DNA of 34,974 nt from Actinoallomurus sp. (GCA_025964625.1 JAOPYL010000127.1:1-34974); one strand, 5' to 3'. Counted from the first letter of the stretch, positions 1 through 8,259 are shown. A program made the numbers and translations. The notes: a model not told the origin generated them from the sequence alone.

Positions 1-359
1 AAGATTCGGAACCTTTACACAAGTTCACAACATGTGTCGGGGTTGCGGCGCAACTCGGCAACGGCGCGCGGGACACCGTCATCACGATCGGCCCGCCGCC
101 TCAGAAAAGACAACTTGTCCACAAAGGTTCTTGAAACTGAGGAAAGGCGAACAATGTCCCGTATTCGGGTAATTTGTGGATACCTAAAGCCGATCAGACG
201 CATCGAATTACTACATCGCAGGCAATCGCAAAATTATGGGAAACCATGATCAAAGCGGTGGACTGTCGGCAAGTCGGATGCGCGCCCTGGGGAATATGGC
301 GACGTGAGGGTCACGATCAGGCCCGCGAAGTAGGCGCGGCCACGTCCGGAGGAGGAACC
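1..359. other. Leader/intergenic region before the copper-storage gene
   Basis: No convincing large gene lies here. The stretch is richer in A and T than its neighbours, especially 150-250, which fits a promoter or leader region. It ends in a strong Shine-Dalgarno sequence (GGAGGA, 350-355) that serves the gene starting at 360. One short open frame with its own ribosome site (154-249) is listed separately. The left part may belong to a gene or element cut off by the window edge; nothing recognisable was found. Confidence 0.5.
154..249 (+). CDS. Possible 31-residue leader peptide
   Basis: An ATG at 154 follows a good purine-rich ribosome site (GAGGAAAGG, 139-147) with normal spacing. It opens a 31-codon frame ending at a TGA at 247-249. 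The product would be basic, with five arginines in its first 20 or so residues and one cysteine, and matches no family I know. It lies about 110 bases upstream of the copper-storage gene, so a regulatory upstream ORF is possible. The only support is the ribosome site and position. A chance frame is about as likely. Confidence 0.25.
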   Translation: MSRIRVICGYLKPIRRIELLHRRQSQNYGKP

Positions 360-716
360 GTGAACTACGGTGGGAAGATCAATACCGATATGCAGAAGTG
401 CATCGATTCCTGCGTCGAGAGCTACAGCTGTTGCGAGCAGACCATCACGCACTGCCTGAAGCAGGGTGGCCAATACGCCGACATGGCGATAATGGGCCCG
501 CTCATGGACTGCGTTGACGTCGCCCGTGCGTGCGCGGACATGGTGATGCGCCAGTCGCCGCTCGTGATGGAGATGGCCGCCACGTGCGCTCGCGTGGCCG
601 AAATGTGCGCCGAGGCGTGCATGACGATGAGCAGCGACTCGACGATGAAGCGCTGCGCCGGGATCTGCCGGACGTGCACTGAGACGTGCCACGCCCTGGC
701 CGGCGTGCGGGCCTGA
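360..716 (+). CDS. Four-helix bundle copper-binding (Csp-type, DUF326) cysteine-rich protein
   Basis: The 118-residue product has 14 cysteines spaced along amphipathic helices: KCIDSC and SCC in helix 1, single cysteines in the next two helices, then EMCAEAC, KRCAGIC and RTCTETC. This is the pattern of the Csp copper-storage family, in which thiols line the core of a four-helix bundle and bind many Cu(I) ions. There is no Tat or Sec signal, so a cytosolic (Csp3-like) protein is expected, holding copper away from other cell components. I chose the GTG at 360 because GGAGGA stands 4-9 bases before it and the family similarity starts there; an in-frame ATG at 174 would add 62 residues of unrelated sequence. 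The membrane-protein gene at 834 follows after 117 bases and may be functionally linked. Family assignment is strong; the amount of copper bound is family knowledge. Confidence 0.88.
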   Translation: MNYGGKINTDMQKCIDSCVESYSCCEQTITHCLKQGGQYADMAIMGPLMDCVDVARACADMVMRQSPLVMEMAATCARVAEMCAEACMTMSSDSTMKRCAGICRTCTETCHALAGVRA

Positions 717-833
717 GGACTCGTCAGGCCCCCGCCCGCTGCCTGCCCGCCGGGCGGGGGCTCGACCTGCCCCGGATCCCGTCCGCAGGAGTCCAGACAG
801 TCCCCCCGCCGCAGTCAGCCAGGGAGACAGCCC

Positions 834-1529
834 GTGAAACTTTCCGCACGCGTCCGCCAACTGACCGAGGATCTACCGCTCGCTCCACGAGTCGTCCCCC
901 GCCCCCTGGGCGCCGAAGCGGCCACCCGCCGGCTGCTGATCGGCGGCGTGATCCCGCTGTGGCTCGGCGCCGGAATGGCGGACTGGCACATGCACCGGCG
1001 CACCCACATCGAGCGGACCGCGGGAACCCGGGAATCGGTCACCCACCTGCTCATGGCGGCTGAGACCGGCGTTCCCGTCCTCGTCGCCCTGTTCTGCGAG
1101 GTGAACGCCGGCGTGCTGCTCGCCTCGTTCGGAGGGGCCGTCCTGCACAACGTCACAGCCCTTTACGACCAGATCTATGCGGAACCGCGGCGCCGCGTCG
1201 GCCCGCTGGAGCAGCACATCCACAGTTACCTGGAAGTCTGCCCGCTGATGACGGCCGGCATCCTGACGGCACTGCACTGGGACCAGGCGGTGGCGCTGAT
1301 CCGCGGAGACCGGAGCAGGACGCGCTTCGCACCGCGCTTCCAACGCCGTGAACCGCTGCCCACCTCGACCCGGATCGAACTGCTCGCCGCGATGACCGTC
1401 ATGGGGTTCCTCCCCTACCTCGAAGAACTACGACGATGCTGGCGGGCCACACCGACACTCCGCCCGCTTCCCGAGGCGGTGGAGCCACCCACCGAAACCC
1501 TCCGCGTACCCGAGCACGCACGGGCCTGA
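834..1529 (+). CDS. Conserved polytopic membrane protein with His/Asp/Glu motifs, function unknown
   Basis: The 231-residue protein has a GTG start behind AGGGAG. It has about four to five hydrophobic segments (roughly residues 33-48, 74-108, 136-156, 183-196). Conserved polar motifs sit at membrane edges: DWHMHRRTHIERT (50-62), E77, E89, LHN and D112 (104-112), and EQHIHSYLE (126-134). Similar proteins in proteobacteria are often labelled 'diguanylate cyclase', but no GGDEF domain is present, so that label should not be copied. The density of His and acidic residues in membrane-edge positions resembles a metal site of the kind seen in membrane di-iron hydroxylases; that is inference. It lies just downstream of the copper-storage gene on the same strand. 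The last 30 residues are proline-rich and look disordered. Confidence 0.75.
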   Translation: MKLSARVRQLTEDLPLAPRVVPRPLGAEAATRRLLIGGVIPLWLGAGMADWHMHRRTHIERTAGTRESVTHLLMAAETGVPVLVALFCEVNAGVLLASFGGAVLHNVTALYDQIYAEPRRRVGPLEQHIHSYLEVCPLMTAGILTALHWDQAVALIRGDRSRTRFAPRFQRREPLPTSTRIELLAAMTVMGFLPYLEELRRCWRATPTLRPLPEAVEPPTETLRVPEHARA

Positions 1530-1693
1530 ACTCCGAGACCACGTCGCCGAAGGTCCCCAAGCGCGTCTCTTCACCGGCGTCCGGGGCGGAGATCTGCCGA
1601 CGATCACCTACCGACGCGCCTGGAGACGCGGGGTGTCGGTAAGGCTCGTGTCATCAGGTGCGAATGACGGGTCCGAAGTGCCAACTTGCGGGC

Positions 1694-1849
1694 CTACTGC
1701 TCTTCGTCGACGAACGGCCGTGCGGCGTACCGCGCTCGGAGCGCGGCCAGGTGCTCGTCTGAGCACGCCGTGATCAGTCGGCTCCCGTCCATCGACGGAT
1801 CACTCGCGTGGATCCCTGAGGAGTCCGGGACCAGGCCCATACAGCTCAT
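1694..1849 (-). pseudogene. Possible truncated small hypothetical gene
   Basis: A minus-strand frame of about 51 codons from an ATG at 1849 (or 65 from 1891) ends in ARPFVDEEQ and a stop. The passage SDPSMDGSRLITACSDEHLA followed by LRARYAARPFVDEE has the look of real protein and reminds me of small actinobacterial hypothetical proteins that normally continue past this point. If so, the stop at 1694 truncates it. It would be read away from the alpha-galactosidase, sharing the AT-rich region as a divergent promoter. I cannot name the family and a chance frame is possible. Confidence 0.28.
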
Positions 1850-1904
1850 TCCCGTCCGAAATCCGCACAGCCTCTCGGGTAAATCCAACAAATTTCACCA
1901 AAAC

Positions 1905-1933
1905 TTGACCTATCTAGACATATCTCTTACTTT
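1905..1933 (+). promoter_or_regulatory. Candidate promoter of the alpha-galactosidase gene
   Basis: TTGACC (1905-1910) and TACTTT (1928-1933) are separated by 17 bases, close to the vegetative sigma-70 consensus. They stand in the most AT-rich stretch of the upstream region, 73 bases before the start codon. The spacing and local composition support the call; no operator for a sugar-responsive repressor is obvious. Confidence 0.45.
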
Positions 1934-2005
1934 CCACACATCGCTAAACCGCTCATTTCATCCTGAGGCCGTCCGAACCGCCTCCAGCGAGCTCGGGAGA
2001 GTGTC

Positions 2006-4183
2006 GTGATCCGTCTCGTCCGTCGCCACGGTGCAAAGCGCCTGATCGGACTGTTGAGCAGCCTGGCCCTCCTCGTCGGTGCGGTGCCCGCTGTCCTGGT
2101 CGCGGCCGCCGCACCCGCGACTGCTCTGGACAACGGCCTCGCCCCGATCCCCCCGATGGGCTGGAACGACTGGAATGCCTTCGGCTGCAGCGTCGACGAG
2201 CAACTCGTCGAGCAGACGGCGGACGCATTCGTCACCAGCGGTCTGCGGGACGCCGGCTACAAGTACCTCAACATGGACGACTGCTGGGCGCTGCCCACCC
2301 GCGACGCCGACGGCAACCTCGTCGCGAACCCGGCCAAGTTCCCCTCCGGCATCGCCGCGCTGGCCGACTACGTGCACGCTCGCGGCCTCAAGCTCGGGAT
2401 CTATGAGGACTCCGGCATCAAGACCTGCTCGAGCAGTGGCGGCTTCCCCGGCAGCCTGGGCCACGAGGACCAGGACGCGATGCTGTTCACGCGCTGGCAC
2501 ATCGACTACCTCAAGTACGACGACTGCAACGTGCCGGCGGACGGCCAGAACTCCGACGCGTCGATCGCCCGCTACCACACCATGCGTGACGCGCTGGCGA
2601 AGGCGACCGCCGCGACCGGGCAGAACATCGTTTTCAGCATCTGTGAGAAGGGGGACTTCGGCGTCCCCAATTCGGCGTGGCCATCGATCGGCAACCTCTG
2701 GCGGACCACCGGCGACATCCATGACAACTACAGCAAGCTGATCGGGATCTTCCACCAGAACGTCACCCTCGCCGACCTTGCCGGGCCGAACCACTGGAAC
2801 GACCCGGACATGCTCGAGATCGGCAATGGCGGCATGACGGACGTCGAGTACCGCACGCATTTCGCGCTGTGGGCCGAGATGGCGGCGCCGCTTATCGCCG
2901 GGACGGACGTGCGGAACATGTCCTCCGCGACCAGGTCGATGCTGACCAACCGTGATGTCATCGCCGTCGACCAGGATCCGCTCGGTGCGCAGGGGCGGCC
3001 GGTCGCGAGCTCCGATGGCCACTGGGTGCTCAGCAAGCCGCTGGCCAATGGCGATCGAGCCGTCACGCTGTTCAACGAGACCGGCGCACCGGCCACGATC
3101 AGCACCACGGCCGCGCAGGTCGGATTGCCCTGGGCCGTCGACTACCAGGTCCGCGACCTGTGGGCACACGACGTCACCGAATCGGCCGGAACGATTACCG
3201 TCACGCTTCCTGCCCATGCTTCGGCGATATACCGCCTGACGCCGCTACACCGCGTCGCTGTCACGACGCCGCCCCACGTCGACCTCGGCCTGGACGGGCT
3301 GGGCGACGACATCGCCACCGGCACACCGACGACGGTAACTGCCACCGTGGTCAATGACGGTCGGCTGCCTCTGCTCGGTGGACACGTGAAGCTCCAGGCG
3401 CCGGCTGGATGGACGGTGCAGCCCTCGACCTTGAGGATCGCCGTACTCGCCCCGGGCAAGACGGAGAAGATTCCGGTAAAGGTGATCGCCCCGCCGCCGA
3501 CCCGCCCGCTGCCGGAGGACACGCTGAGCGCTGCGCTCGATTACGCGGCGCCCTTCCGGAGCGCCGTCTCCACGAGCTTCGTCCAGACGCTGCATCGTCC
3601 GACGCCCGTGCTCGCCCCGTACCGGACGTTCGCAGCCGTGGACAATTCGACCGACCCCCGGTTCGGCCAACTCGGCGACGCGTTCGCCGTCATCGCCGCT
3701 GGCAGCGACGTATCGGGCACGAACAACCAGTACGGCACGATCTACCAGCCGGAAGCGCTCAGCACCTCCGGCAGTGTCACCACCCAGGTCACGGCGCAGC
3801 ACGTGCTCAACACCGGGATGAAGTCCGGGCTGATGGTCCGCCGTGACGTGACGCAGGCGAACACCTCACCGGGATACGTCACGCTGGAGGTCACGCCGAG
3901 CAACCGTGTGCAGATGCAATGGGACACCGACGGCAACGGCCAGCTGGATGCGTCGGCGTCGGTGAGCCTGACCGGCTCCACGCCGATCTGGCTGCGCCTG
4001 GTGCGTGACGGCACGACGTTCACTGGCTCGTACTCCACCGACGGAAACACCTGGACGACCGTGTCGTCCGCGACGGTGTCCACCGCTACCGGGGCGGAGG
4101 ACGCGGGTATGTTCACCGCGTCCCACAACAAGTACGACGACGCCCGCGCCGACTTCGGGTCCTTCTCCGTGGCGAGTTCCTGA
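2006..4183 (+). CDS. Secreted GH27 alpha-galactosidase with NEW3 and C-terminal beta-sandwich domains
   Basis: The 725-residue protein hydrolyses terminal alpha-galactosyl groups from plant oligo- and polysaccharides outside the cell. A basic N-terminus and hydrophobic run (about 12-41, ending PATA) form a signal peptide. The GH27 barrel begins at PPMGWNDWNAFGC (about 49-61). YLKYDDC carries the expected nucleophile Asp172, and WRTTGDI carries the expected acid/base Asp237, by alignment to human alpha-galactosidase A. NDPDML and VIAVDQDPLG are further family landmarks. A beta-sandwich follows to about 415. An NEW3-type (NPCBM-associated) domain comes at about 425-515, and a C-terminal domain of about 180 residues resembles DUF1349/LamG folds and may bind sugar. 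GTG 2006 follows GGGAGA. It stands alone, with no sugar transporter beside it. Confidence 0.92.
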   Translation: MIRLVRRHGAKRLIGLLSSLALLVGAVPAVLVAAAAPATALDNGLAPIPPMGWNDWNAFGCSVDEQLVEQTADAFVTSGLRDAGYKYLNMDDCWALPTRDADGNLVANPAKFPSGIAALADYVHARGLKLGIYEDSGIKTCSSSGGFPGSLGHEDQDAMLFTRWHIDYLKYDDCNVPADGQNSDASIARYHTMRDALAKATAATGQNIVFSICEKGDFGVPNSAWPSIGNLWRTTGDIHDNYSKLIGIFHQNVTLADLAGPNHWNDPDMLEIGNGGMTDVEYRTHFALWAEMAAPLIAGTDVRNMSSATRSMLTNRDVIAVDQDPLGAQGRPVASSDGHWVLSKPLANGDRAVTLFNETGAPATISTTAAQVGLPWAVDYQVRDLWAHDVTESAGTITVTLPAHASAIYRLTPLHRVAVTTPPHVDLGLDGLGDDIATGTPTTVTATVVNDGRLPLLGGHVKLQAPAGWTVQPSTLRIAVLAPGKTEKIPVKVIAPPPTRPLPEDTLSAALDYAAPFRSAVSTSFVQTLHRPTPVLAPYRTFAAVDNSTDPRFGQLGDAFAVIAAGSDVSGTNNQYGTIYQPEALSTSGSVTTQVTAQHVLNTGMKSGLMVRRDVTQANTSPGYVTLEVTPSNRVQMQWDTDGNGQLDASASVSLTGSTPIWLRLVRDGTTFTGSYSTDGNTWTTVSSATVSTATGAEDAGMFTASHNKYDDARADFGSFSVASS

Positions 4184-4201
4184 CGACCCCGCCCGCGGCA
4201 T

Positions 4202-4217
4202 CACGTCATGTGACGTG
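4202..4217. repeat. Perfect 16-base palindrome downstream of the alpha-galactosidase gene
   Basis: CACGTCA and TGACGTG flank a 2-base centre, about 20 bases after the stop codon. The stem is short for a terminator and no T-run follows, so a protein-binding site is as likely. The rest of 4184-4351 shows nothing else I can support: no clear gene, only short frames. Confidence 0.4.
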
Positions 4218-4351
4218 CCCTCCCGGATGCGCAGGAGGTTTGGGCGTGGACCTTCGCCGAGGCCCGGCTCTGCCTGGCGTGTGCTCCGACCGACCCCACG
4301 TGGGCCTCAGTCCTGGCTCAAATCGCTGTTACCGCCACACTCTGGAACAAG

Positions 4352-4575
4352 CGGAATCGGCCAGCCGCACCATGTGGCTCGGCTCGACGGGTAGGACGAG
4401 ATGTCAAGCGGCTGATCTTCGGCACGTATTCGGCACAGACACTCGACGACAGCCGTAGACGGTCGGACCTCACGCGAACAGCGCCCGACCTCAAAGCCGC
4501 AGGTCAGGGGCAGTTTTCGCTGATCGTTACGAGGTGGGCACAGCTGGATTCGAACCAGCGACTCCTGGTTTGTAA
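4352..4575. repeat. Distal att-type repeat: flanking arm plus tRNA-Val 3' half
   Basis: This segment is repeated in the same orientation at 10575-10799. The last 42 bases are identical in the two copies and are the 3' half of tRNA-Val. The preceding arm of about 180 bases matches with scattered differences and a poorly matching stretch at 4508-4533. Shared landmarks include CCGCACCATGTGGCTCGGCT and ATCTTCGGCACGTATTCGGC. An ordinary single integration would duplicate only the tRNA part, so the repeated arm suggests that an earlier related element already occupied the site. Confidence 0.8.
4535..4575 (-). pseudogene. tRNA-Val 3'-half remnant (attachment-site core)
   Basis: These 41 bases are identical to the 3' part of the tRNA-Val gene at 10759-10831, from the anticodon loop through the T arm and acceptor strand to the discriminator base. 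The match stops abruptly inside the anticodon loop (TGTAA then T instead of G). This is the usual product of a tyrosine-recombinase element integrating at a tRNA: the intact gene stays at the proximal end and a 3' fragment marks the distal end. It cannot fold as a tRNA by itself. Confidence 0.88.
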
Positions 4576-4610
4576 TACGACCGTTCGTCTAGCGAGGGAT
4601 TCGCACCGAC

Positions 4611-4742
4611 ACGGGCCGCCGCAGCGGCCTCGACCCGCGCCATCAGGCTGACCGTTCCCGACGATCGCTCGACATGTTCAACTACCAGCAGAGCCAGATA
4701 AGGGAAAAAGGCATCAAGATGCCGCGAAGCACCGCGAATCAC
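4611..4742 (-). pseudogene. ISL3-family-like transposase, N-terminal remnant
   Basis: Read from a GTG at 4742, about 44 codons give a sequence with FPYLALLVVEHVE followed by VSLMARVEAAAA. This matches the usual start of ISL3 transposases, a FPHL..VVE.VE...V...AR..A pattern just before the CPxCG zinc finger. The expected CPxCG never comes: similarity ends at about 4611, 35 bases from the tRNA fragment, and unrelated codons follow. The gene was evidently cut when the island boundary formed or decayed. Recognition rests on the motif only. Confidence 0.42.
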
Positions 4743-4776
4743 ACGACGATCATGATCCACGATTAGCGACGGAGCC

Positions 4777-5024
4777 AATTTGGCTGCGAGCGGAGAACGT
4801 GAGCGGCGTCGGCGTCCCCGGCAGGAAGGGCGAGAAGTACAGTGACGCGACGCATGAGCCAGGGCCGCCGAAGCGGGGCGTGGACCACCGGTCCTGGGGC
4901 AGACGGTGACCGGGTGACCGGGGATCCGCTGGGGGATCTCTTCGAGCGCGAGGCCGAGATCGCCGGGCTTTCCCATGCGTTGGCAGCGGCGCGGGAGGGC
5001 GCAGGCGGACTCGTCGTTGTGGAA
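4777..5024 (+). repeat. Direct repeat covering the start of the LAL gene (copy 1)
   Basis: This 248-base segment recurs in the same orientation at 9417-9658 (242 bases). It includes 65 bases upstream of the regulator gene and its first 61 codons. I counted 13 differences over the first 150 or so coding bases, plus a 6-base deletion in the second copy near its end. Because the upstream region is included, any promoter or operator there exists twice on the island. Confidence 0.85.
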
Positions 5025-7748
5025 GGCCCAGCCGGGATCGGCAAGTCGCGCCTTTTGGCCGCGGCGCGCGCTGAGGCCAACGCGTTGGGCATGGTGGTAC
5101 TCAAGGCGCGTGGGATCGAGCTCGAGCGCGACGCCGCCTTCGGCGTCGCCTCCGAGCTGTTCGCTGCGCCCCTGGCCGCCGCCTCCCACGACGAGCGCGC
5201 CGGGTTGCTGGCCGGCCACGCCTCGCTTGCCGCCTCGCTGCTCGACCCGACCATCCCGCTCGGGGAGGACCCCTCGGCGCTCGTCCGCGGCCTGTACTGG
5301 CTGACGGTCAACCTCGCAACCGGGTCTGGCGTCGGCGAGAGTTCGGGCGCCCTGCTCATCGAGGTCGACGACGCCCAATGGGTCGACCGGCCCTCATTGG
5401 GCTACTTGGCCTACCTGGCGGCGCGGATCGACGAGCTGCCGGCAGCGCTGGTGGTCGCGGTGCGCAGCGGCGAGGAGGCGATGGACCAAGGGATGCTGGA
5501 CTGGCTGCGGGACCGACCGGGCCGCCGGGTGCTCAAGCCGCGAGCGCTCAGCCCGGACGCGGTCGACCGCATGGTGCTCACCCAGCTGCCCGGGGCCGAG
5601 CCCGCGTTCACCCGAGCCTGCGCAGAGGTGAGCGGCGGAAACCCCTTCCTCGCCCGGGAGCTGCTGCACACGTTGCTCGCCGACGGGATCGTCCCGACCG
5701 CCCGGTCGGTCTCCCGCGTGGAGTCCCTGGTCCCCGACTCGGTCCTGCACTCGGTGCTGGTGCGCCTGGCCCGCCTTGGCGAGCCCTCCCAGCGACTGGC
5801 CGAAGCCCTCGCCGTGTTGGGAGACCGCGCTTGGCTGCGCCAGGCCCGACTGCTCGCCGGGCTCGAGGCGGAGGTAGCAGAGATGGCGGCCGACGCCCTC
5901 GCCGAAGCCCACATCCTGGCCCCCGGAGAGCCCCTGAGGTTTGCGCACCCGCTGATCGCCAACGCCGTCCACGCTGACATCCCGGCGTTCGCCCGCGCCC
6001 GCGCCCACCGCCGGGCCGCAGACCTGCTCGCATCCGACGGCACGCCCGTCGAGAGCATCGCCTCCCACCTGTTGCTCACCCGCCCGGACGGCGACCAGCA
6101 GACGGTGGCGACCCTGCGGGAGGCGGCCGGGCAGACGCTGGCGCGAGGCGACCCGGGCGCGGCCGCCCATCTGCTGACCCGAGCGCTCGAGGAGCCTCCG
6201 GCTCTCAGCCAGCGAGGCCACGTGCTGCTCGAGCTCGCTAATGCCGAGATGCAACACGGTGACGTCACCGCCGCCGGGCGCGTCGACGAGGCCCTCCCGC
6301 TGCTCCAAGCGCCTGAAGACCGGGTCCGGGCGCTCGCCGCGCTGGGCCAGCTGCGTTTCACCAGCGGTGAGCACCAGGCGGGGGCTGAGGCCATGAACGA
6401 GGCCTTGGCCCAGCTGGATGCCGGGGACCCGGCGCTCCCACCCCTGCTGGCCAGCTACCTCACCTTGAACACGTTCCGGGCTTCGCTGCATCCGATCGCC
6501 GAAGACCGGCTGCGATCGGTCATCGAGGCGGCGCGCCACGGGCGACCACCCGAGGATCCCGGGCTGCTCGCCCACGTGGTGTTGCGGCTGGCCTTCGCCG
6601 GCGAACCGGCGGAGTGGGTCCGCTTGCTCGCCGAGCGCGCCACCGCCGCCGATCCGCTCATCAACCCCGCCACCCAGGGGATCCTTATGGGGATGGTCGT
6701 CCAAGCCCTGTGCTGCGTCGACGAGCTGGACTGCGCCGAACGCATCTGCGAGTCGGCGCTGGCCGCCGCCCGCCGGCGCGGGTCACTGCTGGGCTACATC
6801 ATGGCCAGCTACCACCGGGCCATCGCCCGCTACCACCGTGGCGAGCTGATCGACGCCCTGGCCGACCTGGACCAGGCGATGGCCTCCAGCCGCGAAGTTT
6901 GGACCGCCGGCGATCCTTGGACCGGGGCCCTCCAAGTCCACGCCCACCTCGAGCGAGGCGAGCTCGCCGCCGCCCGCGACGCGCTCACGGTGACCACCGG
7001 CGCATCACCGGACTCGATGGACCTTGCCATCGCCCTGTTCGCACGCGCCCGGCTGGCCCTCGCCGAAAGCGAACCGGCCGCAGCGTTGGCCGACGCTCAG
7101 GCCGCCGGGCATATCCTCGACACCGGCTTCGGCATCGACCATCCCGGATTCGTGCCCTGGCGGCGAACGGCCGCCCTGGCCGCCCACTCCCTCGGGCAAG
7201 CCGATCGGGCGCGCGCCCTGGCCGGCGAGCTGCTCGAGCGGGCACGCTGGTCAGGCACCGCACGGGCCATCGGTCTCGCCCTGCGGACCCAGGCGGCCAT
7301 CAGCGAGGACGAGCGACGCCTCCCCCTCCTGGCCGAGGCGGTCGAAGTACTAAAGCCGAGCCCGTCCGCCCTCGAACGCGCCCACACCCTGGTAGAACTC
7401 GGCGCCGCCCGCCGCCGCGCCGGCCAACGATCCGCCGCCCAGCCACCTTTGCGCGAGGGTCTCCAGCTCGCCGACCGCATGGGCGCCACGCCCCTCGTCC
7501 AGACCGCCCGCCACGAGCTGCACGCCACCGGGGCCAAACCCCGACGGGCCGCCCACACCGGCGCCGACGCCCTCACGCCAACCGAGCGCCGGGTGGCGGA
7601 GCTGGCGACCGAGGGCATGACCAACCCACAGATCGCCCAGGCCCTGTTCGTCACCTCCAAGACCATCCAGACCCACCTGACCCACGCCTACCGCAAGCTC
7701 GGCATCGTCTCCCGTCGCGACCTACCCGCCGCCCTCACCCGGCGGTGA
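4842..7748 (+). CDS. LAL-type LuxR-family transcriptional regulator with AAA ATPase domain
   Basis: At 968 residues the protein has the length usual for LAL regulators (MalT/MoxR-like STAND ATPases). The Walker A motif GPAGIGKS lies at 62-69 and the Walker B motif LLIEVDDAQW at 171-180. A long alpha-helical repeat region (TPR-like, about 420-870) follows, and a LuxR helix-turn-helix closes the protein: LTPTERRVAELATEG, then a recognition helix in TSKTIQTHLTHAYRKLGI (about 905-965). Such proteins are ligand- and ATP-dependent activators; the target is unknown. GTG 4842 is used because it gives the full common start; ATG 4854 is an alternative and the ribosome site is weak. The gene converges on the collagen-like gene, the nearest candidate target on the island. 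A second, broken copy of its start lies at 9482. Confidence 0.9.
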   Translation: MTRRMSQGRRSGAWTTGPGADGDRVTGDPLGDLFEREAEIAGLSHALAAAREGAGGLVVVEGPAGIGKSRLLAAARAEANALGMVVLKARGIELERDAAFGVASELFAAPLAAASHDERAGLLAGHASLAASLLDPTIPLGEDPSALVRGLYWLTVNLATGSGVGESSGALLIEVDDAQWVDRPSLGYLAYLAARIDELPAALVVAVRSGEEAMDQGMLDWLRDRPGRRVLKPRALSPDAVDRMVLTQLPGAEPAFTRACAEVSGGNPFLARELLHTLLADGIVPTARSVSRVESLVPDSVLHSVLVRLARLGEPSQRLAEALAVLGDRAWLRQARLLAGLEAEVAEMAADALAEAHILAPGEPLRFAHPLIANAVHADIPAFARARAHRRAADLLASDGTPVESIASHLLLTRPDGDQQTVATLREAAGQTLARGDPGAAAHLLTRALEEPPALSQRGHVLLELANAEMQHGDVTAAGRVDEALPLLQAPEDRVRALAALGQLRFTSGEHQAGAEAMNEALAQLDAGDPALPPLLASYLTLNTFRASLHPIAEDRLRSVIEAARHGRPPEDPGLLAHVVLRLAFAGEPAEWVRLLAERATAADPLINPATQGILMGMVVQALCCVDELDCAERICESALAAARRRGSLLGYIMASYHRAIARYHRGELIDALADLDQAMASSREVWTAGDPWTGALQVHAHLERGELAAARDALTVTTGASPDSMDLAIALFARARLALAESEPAAALADAQAAGHILDTGFGIDHPGFVPWRRTAALAAHSLGQADRARALAGELLERARWSGTARAIGLALRTQAAISEDERRLPLLAEAVEVLKPSPSALERAHTLVELGAARRRAGQRSAAQPPLREGLQLADRMGATPLVQTARHELHATGAKPRRAAHTGADALTPTERRVAELATEGMTNPQIAQALFVTSKTIQTHLTHAYRKLGIVSRRDLPAALTRR

Positions 7749-8259
7749 CGGCCACCGTCCCTCTGCCGCGACCGGCCATTGAATCGCGCTGGCGAGTACG
7801 GAGACTCAGTTTGCTGAGTGGCCGGCCGTCAGCACTTGCCGGTGACGCGGTAGACGAACTCCCCCGCCCGAAGCCTGCGGGCGGGGGAGTAGGGAGAGTG
7901 ATCACCTTTCCCGTCGTGTCGCGTCAGGTCGGCGGCCGGACGATCCCTGACAGCGCCGGTATGGCAGGTGCCCGCACCCGAGGGGGCCGTGTCCTCGACC
8001 CCCGGCCGCCCGCACCGCCGATCCCACAGCCCGGGCCCGCCAGGCCGCGGCACGCCGGTCGCCTTTGCCCGTCTTCGGGTGGCTTACGCTTTCTATCCTC
8101 GACAGCGGAAATAAACGCGAACCTCAATTGGTTCTGGCTCGCGAACCACGCCGCTGCCTTTTACTGCCAGGCGAACCTCGCCAACCAACAACTGGTCATT
8201 GAAGATCGCGCTACCGGAATGCCCTTGGGTGGGTTGGCCGCCAACAGTCGTGCGGTCAC
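7749..8259. other. Intergenic region between convergent LAL and collagen-like genes
   Basis: This 511-base stretch separates the two 3' ends. It holds one perfect 13-bp hairpin (7858-7890, listed separately). No gene is supported; open frames here are continuations of out-of-frame reading through the neighbours. The part from about 8090 to 8230 is less GC-rich than the rest of the island and could be a relic of another insertion, but I recognise nothing in it. Confidence 0.5.
7858..7890. terminator. Perfect 13-bp hairpin between convergent genes
   Basis: ACTCCCCCGCCCG (7858-7870) pairs exactly with CGGGCGGGGGAGT (7878-7890) around a 7-base loop. It lies about 110 bases after the LAL stop codon. 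No T-run follows on either strand, which is common for actinobacterial terminators. It could act in both directions, though it is about 370 bases from the collagen-like stop. Confidence 0.6.

Larger units (their letters stand above)
1530..2005. other. Intergenic region before the alpha-galactosidase gene
   Basis: This 476-base stretch holds no gene I can support firmly. Its first half has ordinary GC. From about 1870 to 1960 it is strikingly AT-rich for this genome, which is typical of a strong or regulated promoter. A candidate promoter (1905-1933) and a possible truncated small gene on the minus strand (1694-1849) are listed separately. A ribosome site GGGAGA ends at 2000, just before the GTG start at 2006. 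Confidence 0.5.

Noticed and set aside
834-1529. Annotation as a diguanylate cyclase
   Set aside because: No GGDEF or related catalytic motif exists in the protein; the name is a database habit for this family.
1958-3217. 419-codon frame antisense to the alpha-galactosidase
   Set aside because: It mirrors the GH27 gene in the complementary frame, and its composition and lack of motifs fit a shadow.
4527-5378. 283-codon minus-strand frame running from the LAL gene to the tRNA fragment
   Set aside because: Most of it is antisense to the LAL gene. Only the part at 4611-4742 has protein character and is reported as an ISL3-like remnant.
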